Shown piece after piece: positions 31,950 to 40,165 of a stretch of 57,152 nt of DNA (its first letter is position 1; every line of letters begins with the position of its first letter). The position numbers were made by a program, and so were the translations under genes. The DNA is from Prevotella sp. (lineage in GTDB: Bacteria > Bacteroidota > Bacteroidia > Bacteroidales > Bacteroidaceae): assembly GCA_017467535.1 (NCBI GenBank), contig JAFUST010000100.1, positions 1-57,152 of the forward strand. The letters are read 5' to 3'. The notes under the pieces are model-generated. The model did not search any database. It was not told the DNA's origin and worked only from the letters and a program-made list of their open reading frames with translations.

Positions 31950-33322
31950 AACTGTTTCTTACCCTATTAGGGCTGCTGGGGGCCATGAGTCTGCAGGCCC
32001 GTGACTATAACATCAAGGACTATGGTGCCAAGAGCGACACCACCGTTCTGTGCACTGCTGTACTACAGCAGTGCATTGACCTCTGCTCTGCCGATGGTGG
32101 GGGACGGGTGGTGGTGCCTGCCGGCAACTACAAGATCGGCACCATCATCCTCCGGTCGAACGTGCACCTGCACCTCGAACAGGGAGCCACACTCTACGGC
32201 TCCACCGACCTCAAGGACTATCAGCGCGTAAAAACCAACTACGTGTCGCTTCGCACTCATGTGAAGACCATCCAACTCATCTGTGCCGACTCCGTGGAGA
32301 ATGTGGTCATCGACGGCTACGGCACCATCGACGGACGCGGACGGTCCTTCAAAAAACTCACTTGGAACGACGAGGGCATCACCCGCCCCCACCTGCTCCG
32401 CTTCGTGCAGAGCCGCAACATCACCATCAAGGACATCACCCTGCGCAACAGCGGCTGCTGGATGCAGCACTACCTGGCCTGCGACCAGGTGCGCATCGAT
32501 GGAATCAGGGTTTTTAATCGGAATAACTACAACAACGATGCCCTCGACCTGGACGGCTGCCACGATGTGGTGGTGCGCGGTATGCTGGCCGACAGCGATG
32601 ACGACGGCATCACGCTGAAGAGCACCTCGCCCCGCCTCTGCGAGGATATCACCATCAGCGACTGCGTAGTCAGCAGCCACTGCAATGCCGTGAAACTGGG
32701 CACCGAGACCAATGGCGGCTTCCGCAACATTAATATCCACGGTATCGTCGTCAAGCCCAGTAGCGACCAACGGGAAAAATTCTTCGGCCAGTGGATCGGC
32801 TCTTCGGCCATCTCGCTCGAGATCGTCGACGGTGGCGTGCTGGAGAATGTCAACGTCTCCGACATCACCGCCGAGGGCACCGAGTCGCCCATCTTCATCC
32901 GTCTGGGCAACCGCGGCCGGGGCTACATAGCCGAGGATCTGGATGCGGGCAAGATCGTGCCCATCGACCATGTGGGGCGCATCAGGGGTGTCCATCTCGA
33001 CAACATCCAGGTCTACGGTGCCGGCAGCATGGGCTGCAGCATCACTGGCCTGCCCGGCCATCCCGTCGAGGATGTATCGCTGTCTCGCATCACCCTCCGC
33101 CACAAGGGCGGTGTCAACGAGGCAGACCTCCCGGCCATTGCCGACAGCCTGCGCAACGAGAAGGAAAAAGACTATCCCGAGGCCACCATGTGGGGCAACC
33201 TGCCCGCCAAGGGCTTCTATGTCCGCCACGCCCGCCGCATCCGCTTCGCCGACATCCAGGTCCTGACCGACGAGCCCGACGCCCGTCCAGACATTGTCCG
33301 TGAGGATACCGACGAGCCCTGA
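31946..33322 (+). CDS. GH28-family polygalacturonase
   Basis: A 458-residue glycoside hydrolase that cuts polygalacturonan or rhamnogalacturonan backbones. The GTG start at 31946 overlaps the OPT stop and gives a perfect signal peptide (MKLFLTLLGLLGAMSLQA). The beta-helix starts with YNIKDYGAKSD. The catalytic aspartates lie in NNDALDLDG near 197 and SDDDGITLKS near 217; CNAVKLGTETNGG near 245 is the partner loop. With the CE12-CE8 protein at 10.3-15.3 kb it would form a pectin-degrading set, because demethylated pectin is the normal GH28 substrate. Specificity among GH28 subtypes cannot be set from sequence alone. Confidence 0.9.
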   Translation: MKLFLTLLGLLGAMSLQARDYNIKDYGAKSDTTVLCTAVLQQCIDLCSADGGGRVVVPAGNYKIGTIILRSNVHLHLEQGATLYGSTDLKDYQRVKTNYVSLRTHVKTIQLICADSVENVVIDGYGTIDGRGRSFKKLTWNDEGITRPHLLRFVQSRNITIKDITLRNSGCWMQHYLACDQVRIDGIRVFNRNNYNNDALDLDGCHDVVVRGMLADSDDDGITLKSTSPRLCEDITISDCVVSSHCNAVKLGTETNGGFRNINIHGIVVKPSSDQREKFFGQWIGSSAISLEIVDGGVLENVNVSDITAEGTESPIFIRLGNRGRGYIAEDLDAGKIVPIDHVGRIRGVHLDNIQVYGAGSMGCSITGLPGHPVEDVSLSRITLRHKGGVNEADLPAIADSLRNEKEKDYPEATMWGNLPAKGFYVRHARRIRFADIQVLTDEPDARPDIVREDTDEP

Positions 33323-33361
33323 GAACCACCACGTGAGTAAAGGCGCATCCTTTTTCCTACA

Positions 33362-33453
33362 AGATTTTTTTCGCGAAAAATCTGTCACTTCTATCACTTT
33401 CCTTTGTTTATCGGGGTTTAAGTGGTGACAGATGTGGTGATAGATGTGATAGA
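33362..33453. promoter_or_regulatory. Hairpin followed by inverted TCTATCAC-type words
   Basis: A hairpin at 33362-33383 (AGATTTTT…AAAAATCT) is followed by two copies of TCTGTCAC/TCTATCAC (33381, 33390). After 28 bp come three inverted copies GTGACAGA/GTGATAGA (33425, 33437, 33446). This looks like a multi-site operator or terminator-operator. A similar hairpin and word cluster precedes the palindrome array at 55.0 kb. Confidence 0.55.
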
Positions 33454-33542
33454 TTTAACGAATATTTAGAAAAAAGAATTGCCGATTTCGGGTCATTTTC
33501 ATCGCTTTTTGAAAAGATTGCCCTGAAATCGATGGATAGTCG

Positions 33543-33667
33543 TTCCAGATATAGGAACGAGTTGTTCCATTCGATGGAATGGTTTGTTCCAGGGGGTGGA
33601 ACATTTTGTTCCAAGGCTTGGAACATTTTATTCCAGGGCCTGGAACACTTCCTTCCAAGGGGTGGAA
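33543..33667. repeat. Six-unit palindrome array, strict 22-bp period (TTCCA-N5-TGGAA)
   Basis: Six 15-nt units start at 33543, 33565, 33587, 33609, 33631 and 33653. Each has arms TTCCA and TGGAA (the first ends in AGGAA) around a 5-nt centre, and every spacer is exactly 7 nt. The centres differ (GATAT, TTCGA, GGGGG, AGGCT, GGGCC, AGGGG). The array lies in the 445-bp gap between the GH28 and AGCS genes. No gene is seen in this gap. Confidence 0.95.
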
Positions 33668-33713
33668 CAACATCTTTTGGACGTATTTGTTTGGAGATAT
33701 GAAGAAAAACACG

Positions 33714-33721
33714 TAACTTTG
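33714..33721 (+). promoter_or_regulatory. -7 promoter element for the AGCS gene
   Basis: TAACTTTG, 46 bp upstream of the ATG at 33768 and 46 bp behind the end of the palindrome array. Confidence 0.6.
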
Positions 33722-33767
33722 CAGCGAGCGAATCATAATATGAAGAGGTGAAAAAAACGAGACGAAG

Positions 33768-35132
33768 ATGGAGGCTATCAGTGATTTCTTTGCCCTTCTC
33801 AGTTCATTCCTGTGGGGCTGGCCGATGATTGTGCTGCTGCTGGGCACGCACGTGTTTCTCACCTTCCGACTGCGCATACCGCAGCGCAAGTTGCTGACGG
33901 GCATACGGTTGTCGGTGCAGAAAGACCAGGAGGCAGCGGGCGACGTGAGCCAGTTTGGCGCGTTGGCCACGGCTCTGGCGGCCACCATCGGCACGGGCAA
34001 CATCGTCGGTGTGGCCACGGCTGTGGCCCTGGGCGGACCTGGGGCTGTGCTGTGGTGCTGGCTGACGGGCATTTTCGGCATGTCGACCAAGTATGCCGAG
34101 GGTCTGCTGGCCGTGAAATACCGTGTGAAGGGTGAGAACGGCCGTATGTATGGCGGACCGATGTATGCCCTGGAGCGCGGGCTCCACATGAAGTGGCTGG
34201 CGCTGATTTTCGCCGCTTTCACCGCGTTGGCCTCGTTTGGCATCGGCTGTACGGTGCAGGCCAACTCCATTGCGCTGCTGGCTAACGAGACCTTCGGCAT
34301 ACCCACATGGCTCGTCGGCCTGCTCATCTGCCTGCTGGCGGCCTGCGTCATCTTGGGTGGCGTGAAGGTCATTGCCAAGGTCTGTACGGTGCTGGTGCCC
34401 TTCATGGCTATTCTCTATGTGCTGGGCTGCATCGTCATCCTCTGCATGAACGGCTCGTATGTCTGGCCCGCCGTTACGCTGATTGTCGACAGCGCCTTCA
34501 ACCCCTCGGCTGCCGGCGGCGGCTTCGTGGGGGCGACGGTGATGATGGCCGCCCGCTACGGCATAGCCCGCGGCCTCTTTTCGAACGAGAGCGGCATGGG
34601 CAGCGCACCCATCGTGGCTGCTGCCGCCCAGACGCGCAACCCCGTGCGCCAGGCGCTGGTCAGCAGCACGGGCACCTTCTGGGACACCGTGGTCATCTGT
34701 GCCCTGACAGGACTGGTGCTGGTCAGCAGCATCCTGGCCTATCCCGACATCACCTATGCCGACGGCGCCGCGCTGACCAAGGTGGCCTTCTCGAAGATAC
34801 CCTACGTGGGGGCGCCGCTGCTCACCTTCGGCATCCTGACCTTTGCCTTCAGCACCATCCTGGGCTGGAGTTACTACGGCGAGAGTGCCGTCAACTACAT
34901 TGAAGGTCGCCATATCAACCGATTCTATCGCATCCTCTTCATCGTGGCCCTCTTCTTCGGCAGCATCATCACGCTGGACATCATCTGGAACATAGCCGAC
35001 TGCATGAACGCCCTGATGGCCATCCCCAACCTGGTGGCCCTGCTCCTGCTGAGCGGCGTGGCGGCCCGCGAGACCAAGAAATATCTGTGGGCGGGTCGGC
35101 TGGACGAAGAGATGGAGGAAGAACCAAATTGA
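33768..35132 (+). CDS. Alanine/glycine:cation symporter (AGCS) family protein
   Basis: A 454-residue membrane protein with about eleven helices. It shows the AGCS block ATALAATIGTGNIVGVATAVALGGPGAVLW near residue 65 and MSTKYAEGLLAVKYR after it. FSNESGMGSAPIVAAAAQT lies near 275. These proteins import alanine or glycine with Na+ or H+ through the inner membrane. All regions of the family are present and the length is normal. The gene has its own -7 box just behind the six-unit palindrome array. The following methyltransferase starts 12 bp after its stop, so they may share a transcript. Confidence 0.92.
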   Translation: MEAISDFFALLSSFLWGWPMIVLLLGTHVFLTFRLRIPQRKLLTGIRLSVQKDQEAAGDVSQFGALATALAATIGTGNIVGVATAVALGGPGAVLWCWLTGIFGMSTKYAEGLLAVKYRVKGENGRMYGGPMYALERGLHMKWLALIFAAFTALASFGIGCTVQANSIALLANETFGIPTWLVGLLICLLAACVILGGVKVIAKVCTVLVPFMAILYVLGCIVILCMNGSYVWPAVTLIVDSAFNPSAAGGGFVGATVMMAARYGIARGLFSNESGMGSAPIVAAAAQTRNPVRQALVSSTGTFWDTVVICALTGLVLVSSILAYPDITYADGAALTKVAFSKIPYVGAPLLTFGILTFAFSTILGWSYYGESAVNYIEGRHINRFYRILFIVALFFGSIITLDIIWNIADCMNALMAIPNLVALLLLSGVAARETKKYLWAGRLDEEMEEEPN

Positions 35133-35144
35133 TGCTACGGAACG

Positions 35145-36341
35145 ATGAACGCTAAAACACGTGATTTCATCGCGCAAAACCGCGAAGCCGACGTGCGCCG
35201 ACTGGCCTTGCAGGGTGGTCGCGATGCCGAGGTAGATTTGCCCCTGGCCCTGCGCCAGATAGCAGGTTGGCAAGTGGCGCGCCGCAAACTGCCTTCGTGG
35301 GCGGCCAATGGCGAGGTGCTCTATCCCGTAGGCCTCTCGATGGAGCAATGCTCCAGCGAGCAGACGGCCCGCTATAAGGCCGACATCTGCCGCCGACTGT
35401 CCGCCGCATACCCCCAGCCCCGCACACTGGTTGACCTGACGGGAGGCTTTGGGGTGGACTTCACGTTGATGAGCGAAGGGTTTAGCCGCGCCATCTATGT
35501 GGAGCAGAATGCCGACTTGTTCGAGGTGGTCTCCGCCAACTTCCGGGTCATGGGCCGGCAGGTGGAGACGGTTTGTGCTGATGGAATCGACTTTTTGCAC
35601 GGTCTTCAGACCCGTGCTACCGTCATCTTCCTCGATCCGGCCCGCCGCGACGGTCACGGAGGGCGCACCTACGGCATTGCCGACTGCACCCCTAACGTGC
35701 TCGACGTCAGCGATGAACTGCTCGACCGGGCGGACTTCGTCATACTGAAACTATCGCCCATGCTCGACTGGCGAAAAGCCGTGCAGGACCTGGGCGAACT
35801 ATACGTCAAGGAGGTGCATATCGTCTCCGTTCAGAACGAGTGCAAGGAACTGCTCATCGTGATGCAGCGCACCAATGACAGGCCCCTCGTGCTCTTCTGC
35901 GTCAACGACGACATGGTGTGGAGCCCCTCGGCGGCTGTCGCTGACCATGTGCCGCAACAGGGCGGGGCCAGCGCGGGCCAATATCTCTACGAGCCCAATG
36001 CCTCCATCATGAAGGCTGGCTGCTTCAGCGAGGTGGCGGTGGCCTTCGGCGTAGAGCCGCTGGCCGGCAACAGCCATCTCTTTGTGGCCAACCGGCTGAT
36101 AGCCGACTTCCCAGGGCGGAAGTTCCAGATTTCGGCCATTTCATCGATGAACAAGCAAGAACTCAAGACGACCCTCAAGGATATCAGACAGGCCAATGTG
36201 ACGGTGAGGAACTTTCCTCTCTCGGTGGCAGAACTCCGCAAGCGGCTCCGACTGGTCGACGGCGGCTCCGACTATATCTTTGCCACCACGCTGGCTGACG
36301 GCCGTCATGTGCTGATCCTTTGCAGGAAAGCAGAAAAGTAA
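35145..36341 (+). CDS. Class I SAM-dependent methyltransferase with THUMP-like domain
   Basis: A 398-residue protein with an N-terminal helical region. A Rossmann methyltransferase core shows motif I as LVDLTGGFGVDF near residue 98 and a DPARRDGHGGR block near 163, in the position of the catalytic motif IV. The C-terminal third (about 310-395) matches the THUMP-like domain found behind this core in Bacteroidetes. The likely substrate is RNA, but the exact nucleotide is unknown. No signal peptide, so cytoplasmic. It follows the AGCS gene by 12 bp. Confidence 0.8.
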   Translation: MNAKTRDFIAQNREADVRRLALQGGRDAEVDLPLALRQIAGWQVARRKLPSWAANGEVLYPVGLSMEQCSSEQTARYKADICRRLSAAYPQPRTLVDLTGGFGVDFTLMSEGFSRAIYVEQNADLFEVVSANFRVMGRQVETVCADGIDFLHGLQTRATVIFLDPARRDGHGGRTYGIADCTPNVLDVSDELLDRADFVILKLSPMLDWRKAVQDLGELYVKEVHIVSVQNECKELLIVMQRTNDRPLVLFCVNDDMVWSPSAAVADHVPQQGGASAGQYLYEPNASIMKAGCFSEVAVAFGVEPLAGNSHLFVANRLIADFPGRKFQISAISSMNKQELKTTLKDIRQANVTVRNFPLSVAELRKRLRLVDGGSDYIFATTLADGRHVLILCRKAEK

Positions 36342-36376
36342 AAAGGAAAAAACTTAAATAACAAACAGAGAGTATT

Positions 36377-37348
36377 ATGAGTACAGAACAACAGACACCG
36401 TTCTTTAAGCAGACGTGGTTCCTGGGCGGAATAGCCGCCCTGGCCATTTTCGTTTTATGTTTCTTAGCCATCGACTACGTGGGCAGTCCTGACGAGCCGT
36501 CGAGGCCTGATGTGGAGGAGGAAGTGATAGCCACCCTCCAGACCAACGAGCCGCTCATCGCCATTGCCCGGCAGCAGGGCTGGATTAAAGCCGACGCTAC
36601 CGAGATGACCAGCGTGGATGCTGTAAACGTGGACAGTATCGGACAGGTATTCAGTGGCAGTAACATTCAATCTTTCAGTGAGTTTCGCTATTTCCTGAGC
36701 GTAGAGGAGATACCCGCAGGAGCCTTTGCTCATGCCGACCAGTTGAAGCAGGTGGTGGTGCCTGCCGGGGTGGTGACCATCGAGTATGGCGCCTTTGCCG
36801 ACTGTCCGTCGCTGGAGGATTTGCAGGTAGACACGGCCAACACCCATTATGATTCGCGCCAGGACTGTCATGGCATTATCTCGACCTGGAAGGGCAAACT
36901 GATGCTCGTGGCCGGCTGCAAGAGCACGGTGATGCCTGACGACGTGCGCTATCTGGCTCCGCAGGCCTTTGCCGGCTGCACGGCTCTGCAGAAAGTAGTG
37001 TTCCCCGAGCGGATGGAGGAGATTGGCGAAGCGGCTTTCCGTGGCTGCACAGCCTTGAAGGAGGTGGAGATACCACAGGGCGTGCGTTTCGTTGAGGCTG
37101 GCACCTTCAGCGGCTGCACGGCCCTGCAGAGTGTGACCCTCTCGAAGAGTGTGGAGCGTCTGCGCGAAGGCGCCTTCAGCGGCTGCACCAGTCTGACGAA
37201 GATTGCCATCCCCAAGCGTTATCCGCCCATCGTGGAGAATGCCTTCGATGCCTTCACGGCTACCGTCTACGTGCCGCAGGGGCAACTGAACTCTTACTAT
37301 AGGGACAAGGTCTGGAAGAACTTCCAGAACATCAAGGAACTGCCTTAA
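36377..37348 (+). CDS. Membrane-anchored BspA-type leucine-rich repeat protein
   Basis: A 323-residue protein with an uncleaved N-terminal membrane helix (about 14-36), then a short spacer. LRR_5-type leucine-rich repeats run from about 105 to 300: APQAFAGCTALQKVVFP, GEAAFRGCTALKEVEIP, EAGTFSGCTALQSVTLS and REGAFSGCTSLTKIAIP. The end, VYVPQGQLNSYYRDKVWKNF, is the usual BspA cap. BspA-like proteins bind host or bacterial surfaces. The N-terminal anchor is unusual, since most relatives have a cleaved signal and a C-terminal sorting tail. Its stop codon borders the palindrome array at 37366. Confidence 0.85.
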   Translation: MSTEQQTPFFKQTWFLGGIAALAIFVLCFLAIDYVGSPDEPSRPDVEEEVIATLQTNEPLIAIARQQGWIKADATEMTSVDAVNVDSIGQVFSGSNIQSFSEFRYFLSVEEIPAGAFAHADQLKQVVVPAGVVTIEYGAFADCPSLEDLQVDTANTHYDSRQDCHGIISTWKGKLMLVAGCKSTVMPDDVRYLAPQAFAGCTALQKVVFPERMEEIGEAAFRGCTALKEVEIPQGVRFVEAGTFSGCTALQSVTLSKSVERLREGAFSGCTSLTKIAIPKRYPPIVENAFDAFTATVYVPQGQLNSYYRDKVWKNFQNIKELP

Positions 37349-37365
37349 CCAGAGTCAGGACGAAG

Positions 37366-37468
37366 CAAACCTCAAGTTTGGACGGAGCAAACCTCAAGTT
37401 TGGACGGAGCAAACTCCGGGTTTGGACGAAGCAAACTCTGGGTTTGGACGAAGCAAACCAGAACTGTG
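37366..37468. repeat. Palindrome array, strict 22-bp period (CAAAC-N5-GTTTG)
   Basis: Units at 37366, 37388, 37410 and 37432 have arms CAAAC and GTTTG around centres CTCAA, CTCAA, TCCGG and TCTGG. A fifth unit at 37454 has a decayed right arm. The 7-nt spacers are GACGGAG or GACGAAG, and one more spacer precedes the first unit. The array lies between convergent LRR and ompA genes, just before a strong terminator. Confidence 0.95.
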
Positions 37469-37480
37469 GAAGGCATGAAA

Positions 37481-37516
37481 AACGATGGCGCTCGAGGATG
37501 CTCGAACGCCATCGTT
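37481..37516. terminator. Strong bidirectional hairpin terminator
   Basis: AACGATGGCG/CGCCATCGTT forms the outer 10 bp and TCGAG/CTCGA the inner 5 bp of the stem, with one mismatched pair between and a 4-nt loop. An A-run on the left and CTTT on the right allow it to serve the convergent LRR and OmpA genes. Confidence 0.85.
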
Positions 37517-37539
37517 GTCTTTACTGGAAGTGCGGCGGA

Positions 37540-38721
37540 TTAGTTGATCTGCTCCTTCACCTCTACGTCGCGGCTGACAGCCTTCTTCACCTTCTTGGTG
37601 GTCTGCTTCTCAACCTCAACCTCCTCGTAGGTGGTCACCTTGAAGGTACCCTCGCCGGTGACGATGACGCAACGGTTCTTGTCGTTCTCAGCGAACGGCT
37701 GAACGGTGTCACCCTTCGAATCGGTAGTGATGCGGCTGGCGTCGATGCCGTGCTCCTTGACGAACTTGTCGGTCACGCTGGCAGCACGCTTCTGGGCGTA
37801 GCCCTTGTTCAGGCGGGGATTACCCGTGCCCTTATCGGCATAGCCGGTGACGGTGAACTTGGCATCGTCGCTGGTCTTCATCAGGTCAGCCACCTTCTTG
37901 ATGGCATCGTCGATGCCTGCGGCAGCGTCAGCATCGCTCTCGCGGATGTTGAAGAAGATAGCCTCTTCCATCTTCTTCTGCTCCATCTTCTCCACGGGGC
38001 GCTTCTCCTTCACCATGATGGTGGTGGGCTCGTCTACTTCGACGGTATCGGTGACGGTCACAATCTTGGTGATGTACTTAGGCTCAGCCTTCTTGTAGCC
38101 GAAGCGGACGTTGAGGCCCAGCATGGCAGTGAACTGCCAGTCGTCGGCATCGTTGGTCTTCGAGTTGAAGCGGTCGCTCAGCGAGTTGGCGTTCACTTCG
38201 AGTGACACGCCGATGGGCTTGGCCTGATTGGTCTCCAGGCGGAGGCCTGCACGCAGGTTGTGGCTCAGACGGTTGTCATCCCAGGCCAGCGGCGTAGCCT
38301 CGGCGGGCAGGTTGAGGGCCTTCAGTTCATCGTTGTCCCAGGCATAGTTCAGGCCTACACCACCCAGCAGGATGAGGTTGAGGGCGTGGTTGGTGCCCTT
38401 GCTGAACATATTGCTGAGGTTTAGCATCAGGTCGAGGTCGGGTGTGAAGTAGTTCCACTTGTAGTACTGCTCTCCGATACCGCTCTTGGCTTGCCATGCG
38501 TTGACATGGAGGCGAGCGCCGACAACGGGCGTGAAGTAGTGCCCGAACGACAGGGCTGCCGTCGGGGTAATCAACTTGTCCATCTTGGCATCTGTGGCTG
38601 TCAGTTGTACACCACCCTGTGCCTCCACGTAGGAGTAGGACTTCCATTCTCTGGTTTGTGCCTGTGCAGCACCAACCATCAGCAGCGCAACGGCTGCGGT
38701 CAACAGTTTCTTGCTTTTCAT
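37540..38721 (-). CDS. OmpA-family outer-membrane protein
   Basis: A 393-residue protein: signal peptide MKSKKLLTAAVALLMVGAAQAQ, an N-terminal beta-barrel (about 23-210) with alternating aromatic strands, a charged linker rich in Lys and Glu (about 215-260), and an OmpA-C peptidoglycan-binding domain (about 265-365). The latter contains VTGYADKGTGNPRLNKGYAQKRAASV. It should tie the outer membrane to the cell wall. A 30-residue charged tail (EEVEVEKQTTKKVKKAV) follows the OmpA domain, which is longer than usual. The gene has its own promoter and terminator and stands alone. Confidence 0.92.
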   Translation of the reverse strand: MKSKKLLTAAVALLMVGAAQAQTREWKSYSYVEAQGGVQLTATDAKMDKLITPTAALSFGHYFTPVVGARLHVNAWQAKSGIGEQYYKWNYFTPDLDLMLNLSNMFSKGTNHALNLILLGGVGLNYAWDNDELKALNLPAEATPLAWDDNRLSHNLRAGLRLETNQAKPIGVSLEVNANSLSDRFNSKTNDADDWQFTAMLGLNVRFGYKKAEPKYITKIVTVTDTVEVDEPTTIMVKEKRPVEKMEQKKMEEAIFFNIRESDADAAAGIDDAIKKVADLMKTSDDAKFTVTGYADKGTGNPRLNKGYAQKRAASVTDKFVKEHGIDASRITTDSKGDTVQPFAENDKNRCVIVTGEGTFKVTTYEEVEVEKQTTKKVKKAVSRDVEVKEQIN

Positions 38722-38758
38722 TTACCCTAGAGTTTGTTTTAAATTCGAATTCTGCCTG

Positions 38759-38766
38759 CAAAGTTA
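38759..38766 (-). promoter_or_regulatory. -7 promoter element for the OmpA gene
   Basis: TAACTTTG on the minus strand, 37 bp upstream of the ATG at 38721. Confidence 0.6.
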
Positions 38767-38839
38767 ATAAATTTTCTTGAAATGGCAAGAAAAGTTGCTA
38801 AAAATAGTTTTTTTCTTGCGTAATATCGTGAAAAAGCCT

Positions 38840-38847
38840 TACCTTTG
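38840..38847 (+). promoter_or_regulatory. -7 promoter element for the acyltransferase gene
   Basis: TACCTTTG, 29 bp upstream of the ATG at 38877. It is divergent from the OmpA promoter. Confidence 0.6.
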
Positions 38848-38876
38848 TACGTTGTTATACGTAAAAAACGGAAGTT

Positions 38877-40049
38877 ATGTCGTCAATAGAGATCAAACGA
38901 GTGACTGACAGACGGGGGCTGGACAAGTTTATCCAGTTCCGCTATGACCTGTACAGGGGAAACAAGTACGATGCCCCTAATCTGTATAGTGACGAGGTGC
39001 ACACCTTGAGCCGCGACAAGAACTCGGCCTTCGAGTTCTGCGAGGCGGAGTATTTCCTAGCCTATAGAGACGGCAAGGTGGTGGGCCGCGTGGCCGGCAT
39101 CATCAATCACCGCTACAACGAGCAGTGGGATTGCCAGGCCGTGCGCTTCGGGTGGATTGACTTCATCGACGACACCGAGGTCTCGACAGCCCTGCTGAAG
39201 GCCGTCGAGGACTGGGGCCGCGAGAAAGGGATGGTGGAAATCATAGGCCCACTGGGCTTCACCGATATGGACCCCGAGGGCATGCTGACCAAGGGCTTCG
39301 AGGAACTGAACACGATGGCCACGCTCTACAACTATGACTACTATCCGCGTCACATGGAGCAGATGGCTGGCTACGAGAAGGACAACGACTACGTGGAGTA
39401 TAAGGTGTTTGTGCCCAAGGAAGGCATGCCGGAGAAGATGAAGCGCGTGGCGGAACTGTGTATGCAGCGCTACAACCTGCACGTGGTGAAACTGAAGAAG
39501 GCTGACGTCTTCGGCCCCCGCCAGTACGGGCAGCGCGTCTTCAAGGTAATCAACAAGACCTTCGGCCATCTGTATGGCTACTCGGAGATGTCGCAGAAGC
39601 AGATAGACGAGTACGTGAAGATGTACTTCAAGTTCCTCGACCTGGAACTGCTCTGCATCATTGAGGACTGGAACACGCCCGACCACGACGTGATAGGCGT
39701 GGGCATCACCATCCCCTCGCTGACCAGGGCGCTGCAGAAGTGTCGCAACGGCCGGCTCTGGCCCTTCGGTTGGTGGCACCTGATGATGGCCCTGAAGTTC
39801 AAGAAGACCGACATCGTGGACTGTCTGCTCATAGGTGTGCTGCCCGAGTACCGCCCGAAGGGAGCCAATGCCCTTCTCTTTTACGACCTCATTCCCATCT
39901 ATCAGAAGTACGGCTTCAAGTGGGGCGAGACCCACGTGGAGATGGAGACCAACGGCAAAGTGCAGAGCCAGTGGATGTACTTCGATCACGAACAGCATAA
40001 ACGCAGAAGATGCTATAAGAAAAGCCTCTCCATAAGCCCCCTAAGTTAG
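38877..40049 (+). CDS. GNAT-like N-acetyltransferase family protein
   Basis: A 390-residue cytoplasmic protein. The N-terminal part (RRGLDKFIQFRYDLYRGNKYDAP) and the FLAYRDGKVVGRVAGIINHRYNE beta-hairpin with GWIDFIDD resemble a GNAT acyltransferase core. The second half (about 255-380) contains a further GNAT-like fold with VDCLLIGVLPEYRPKGANALLF. The acceptor is unknown; the family is widespread in Bacteroidetes and poorly studied. The last six residues, SISPLS, and the stop are encoded by the REPIN-like repeat at 40033, so the native C-terminus has been replaced or extended. Downstream is parE. Confidence 0.75.
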   Translation: MSSIEIKRVTDRRGLDKFIQFRYDLYRGNKYDAPNLYSDEVHTLSRDKNSAFEFCEAEYFLAYRDGKVVGRVAGIINHRYNEQWDCQAVRFGWIDFIDDTEVSTALLKAVEDWGREKGMVEIIGPLGFTDMDPEGMLTKGFEELNTMATLYNYDYYPRHMEQMAGYEKDNDYVEYKVFVPKEGMPEKMKRVAELCMQRYNLHVVKLKKADVFGPRQYGQRVFKVINKTFGHLYGYSEMSQKQIDEYVKMYFKFLDLELLCIIEDWNTPDHDVIGVGITIPSLTRALQKCRNGRLWPFGWWHLMMALKFKKTDIVDCLLIGVLPEYRPKGANALLFYDLIPIYQKYGFKWGETHVEMETNGKVQSQWMYFDHEQHKRRRCYKKSLSISPLS

Positions 40050-40165
40050 GGGGTTGGGGGTCTGAACAGACGAAGAAGAACTAACCTATAAATATGACAG
40101 ACAATAATACAAATATAGAAAACCTTGGCGGTTCAGACCCCCAACCCCCTAACTTAGGGGGCTTA
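40033..40165. repeat. REPIN-like inverted pair (TAAGCCCCCTAAGTTAGGGGG type), copy 2
   Basis: The arms are at 40033-40072 and 40131-40165 and match the pair at 29803-29933. The left arm holds the stop codon of the acyltransferase gene. The right arm lies inside the parE reading frame, giving [13 protein letters not shown] partial third copy follows at 40166-40186. Confidence 0.88.

Noticed and set aside
33543-33667. Palindrome arrays as CRISPR
   Set aside because: Spacers are 7 nt, too short for CRISPR, and no cas genes are present. The repeat is the palindrome itself.
29803-40165. REPIN-like pairs as ends of an insertion sequence
   Set aside because: The arms are only about 50-60 bp apart with no transposase between them and no clear target duplication.
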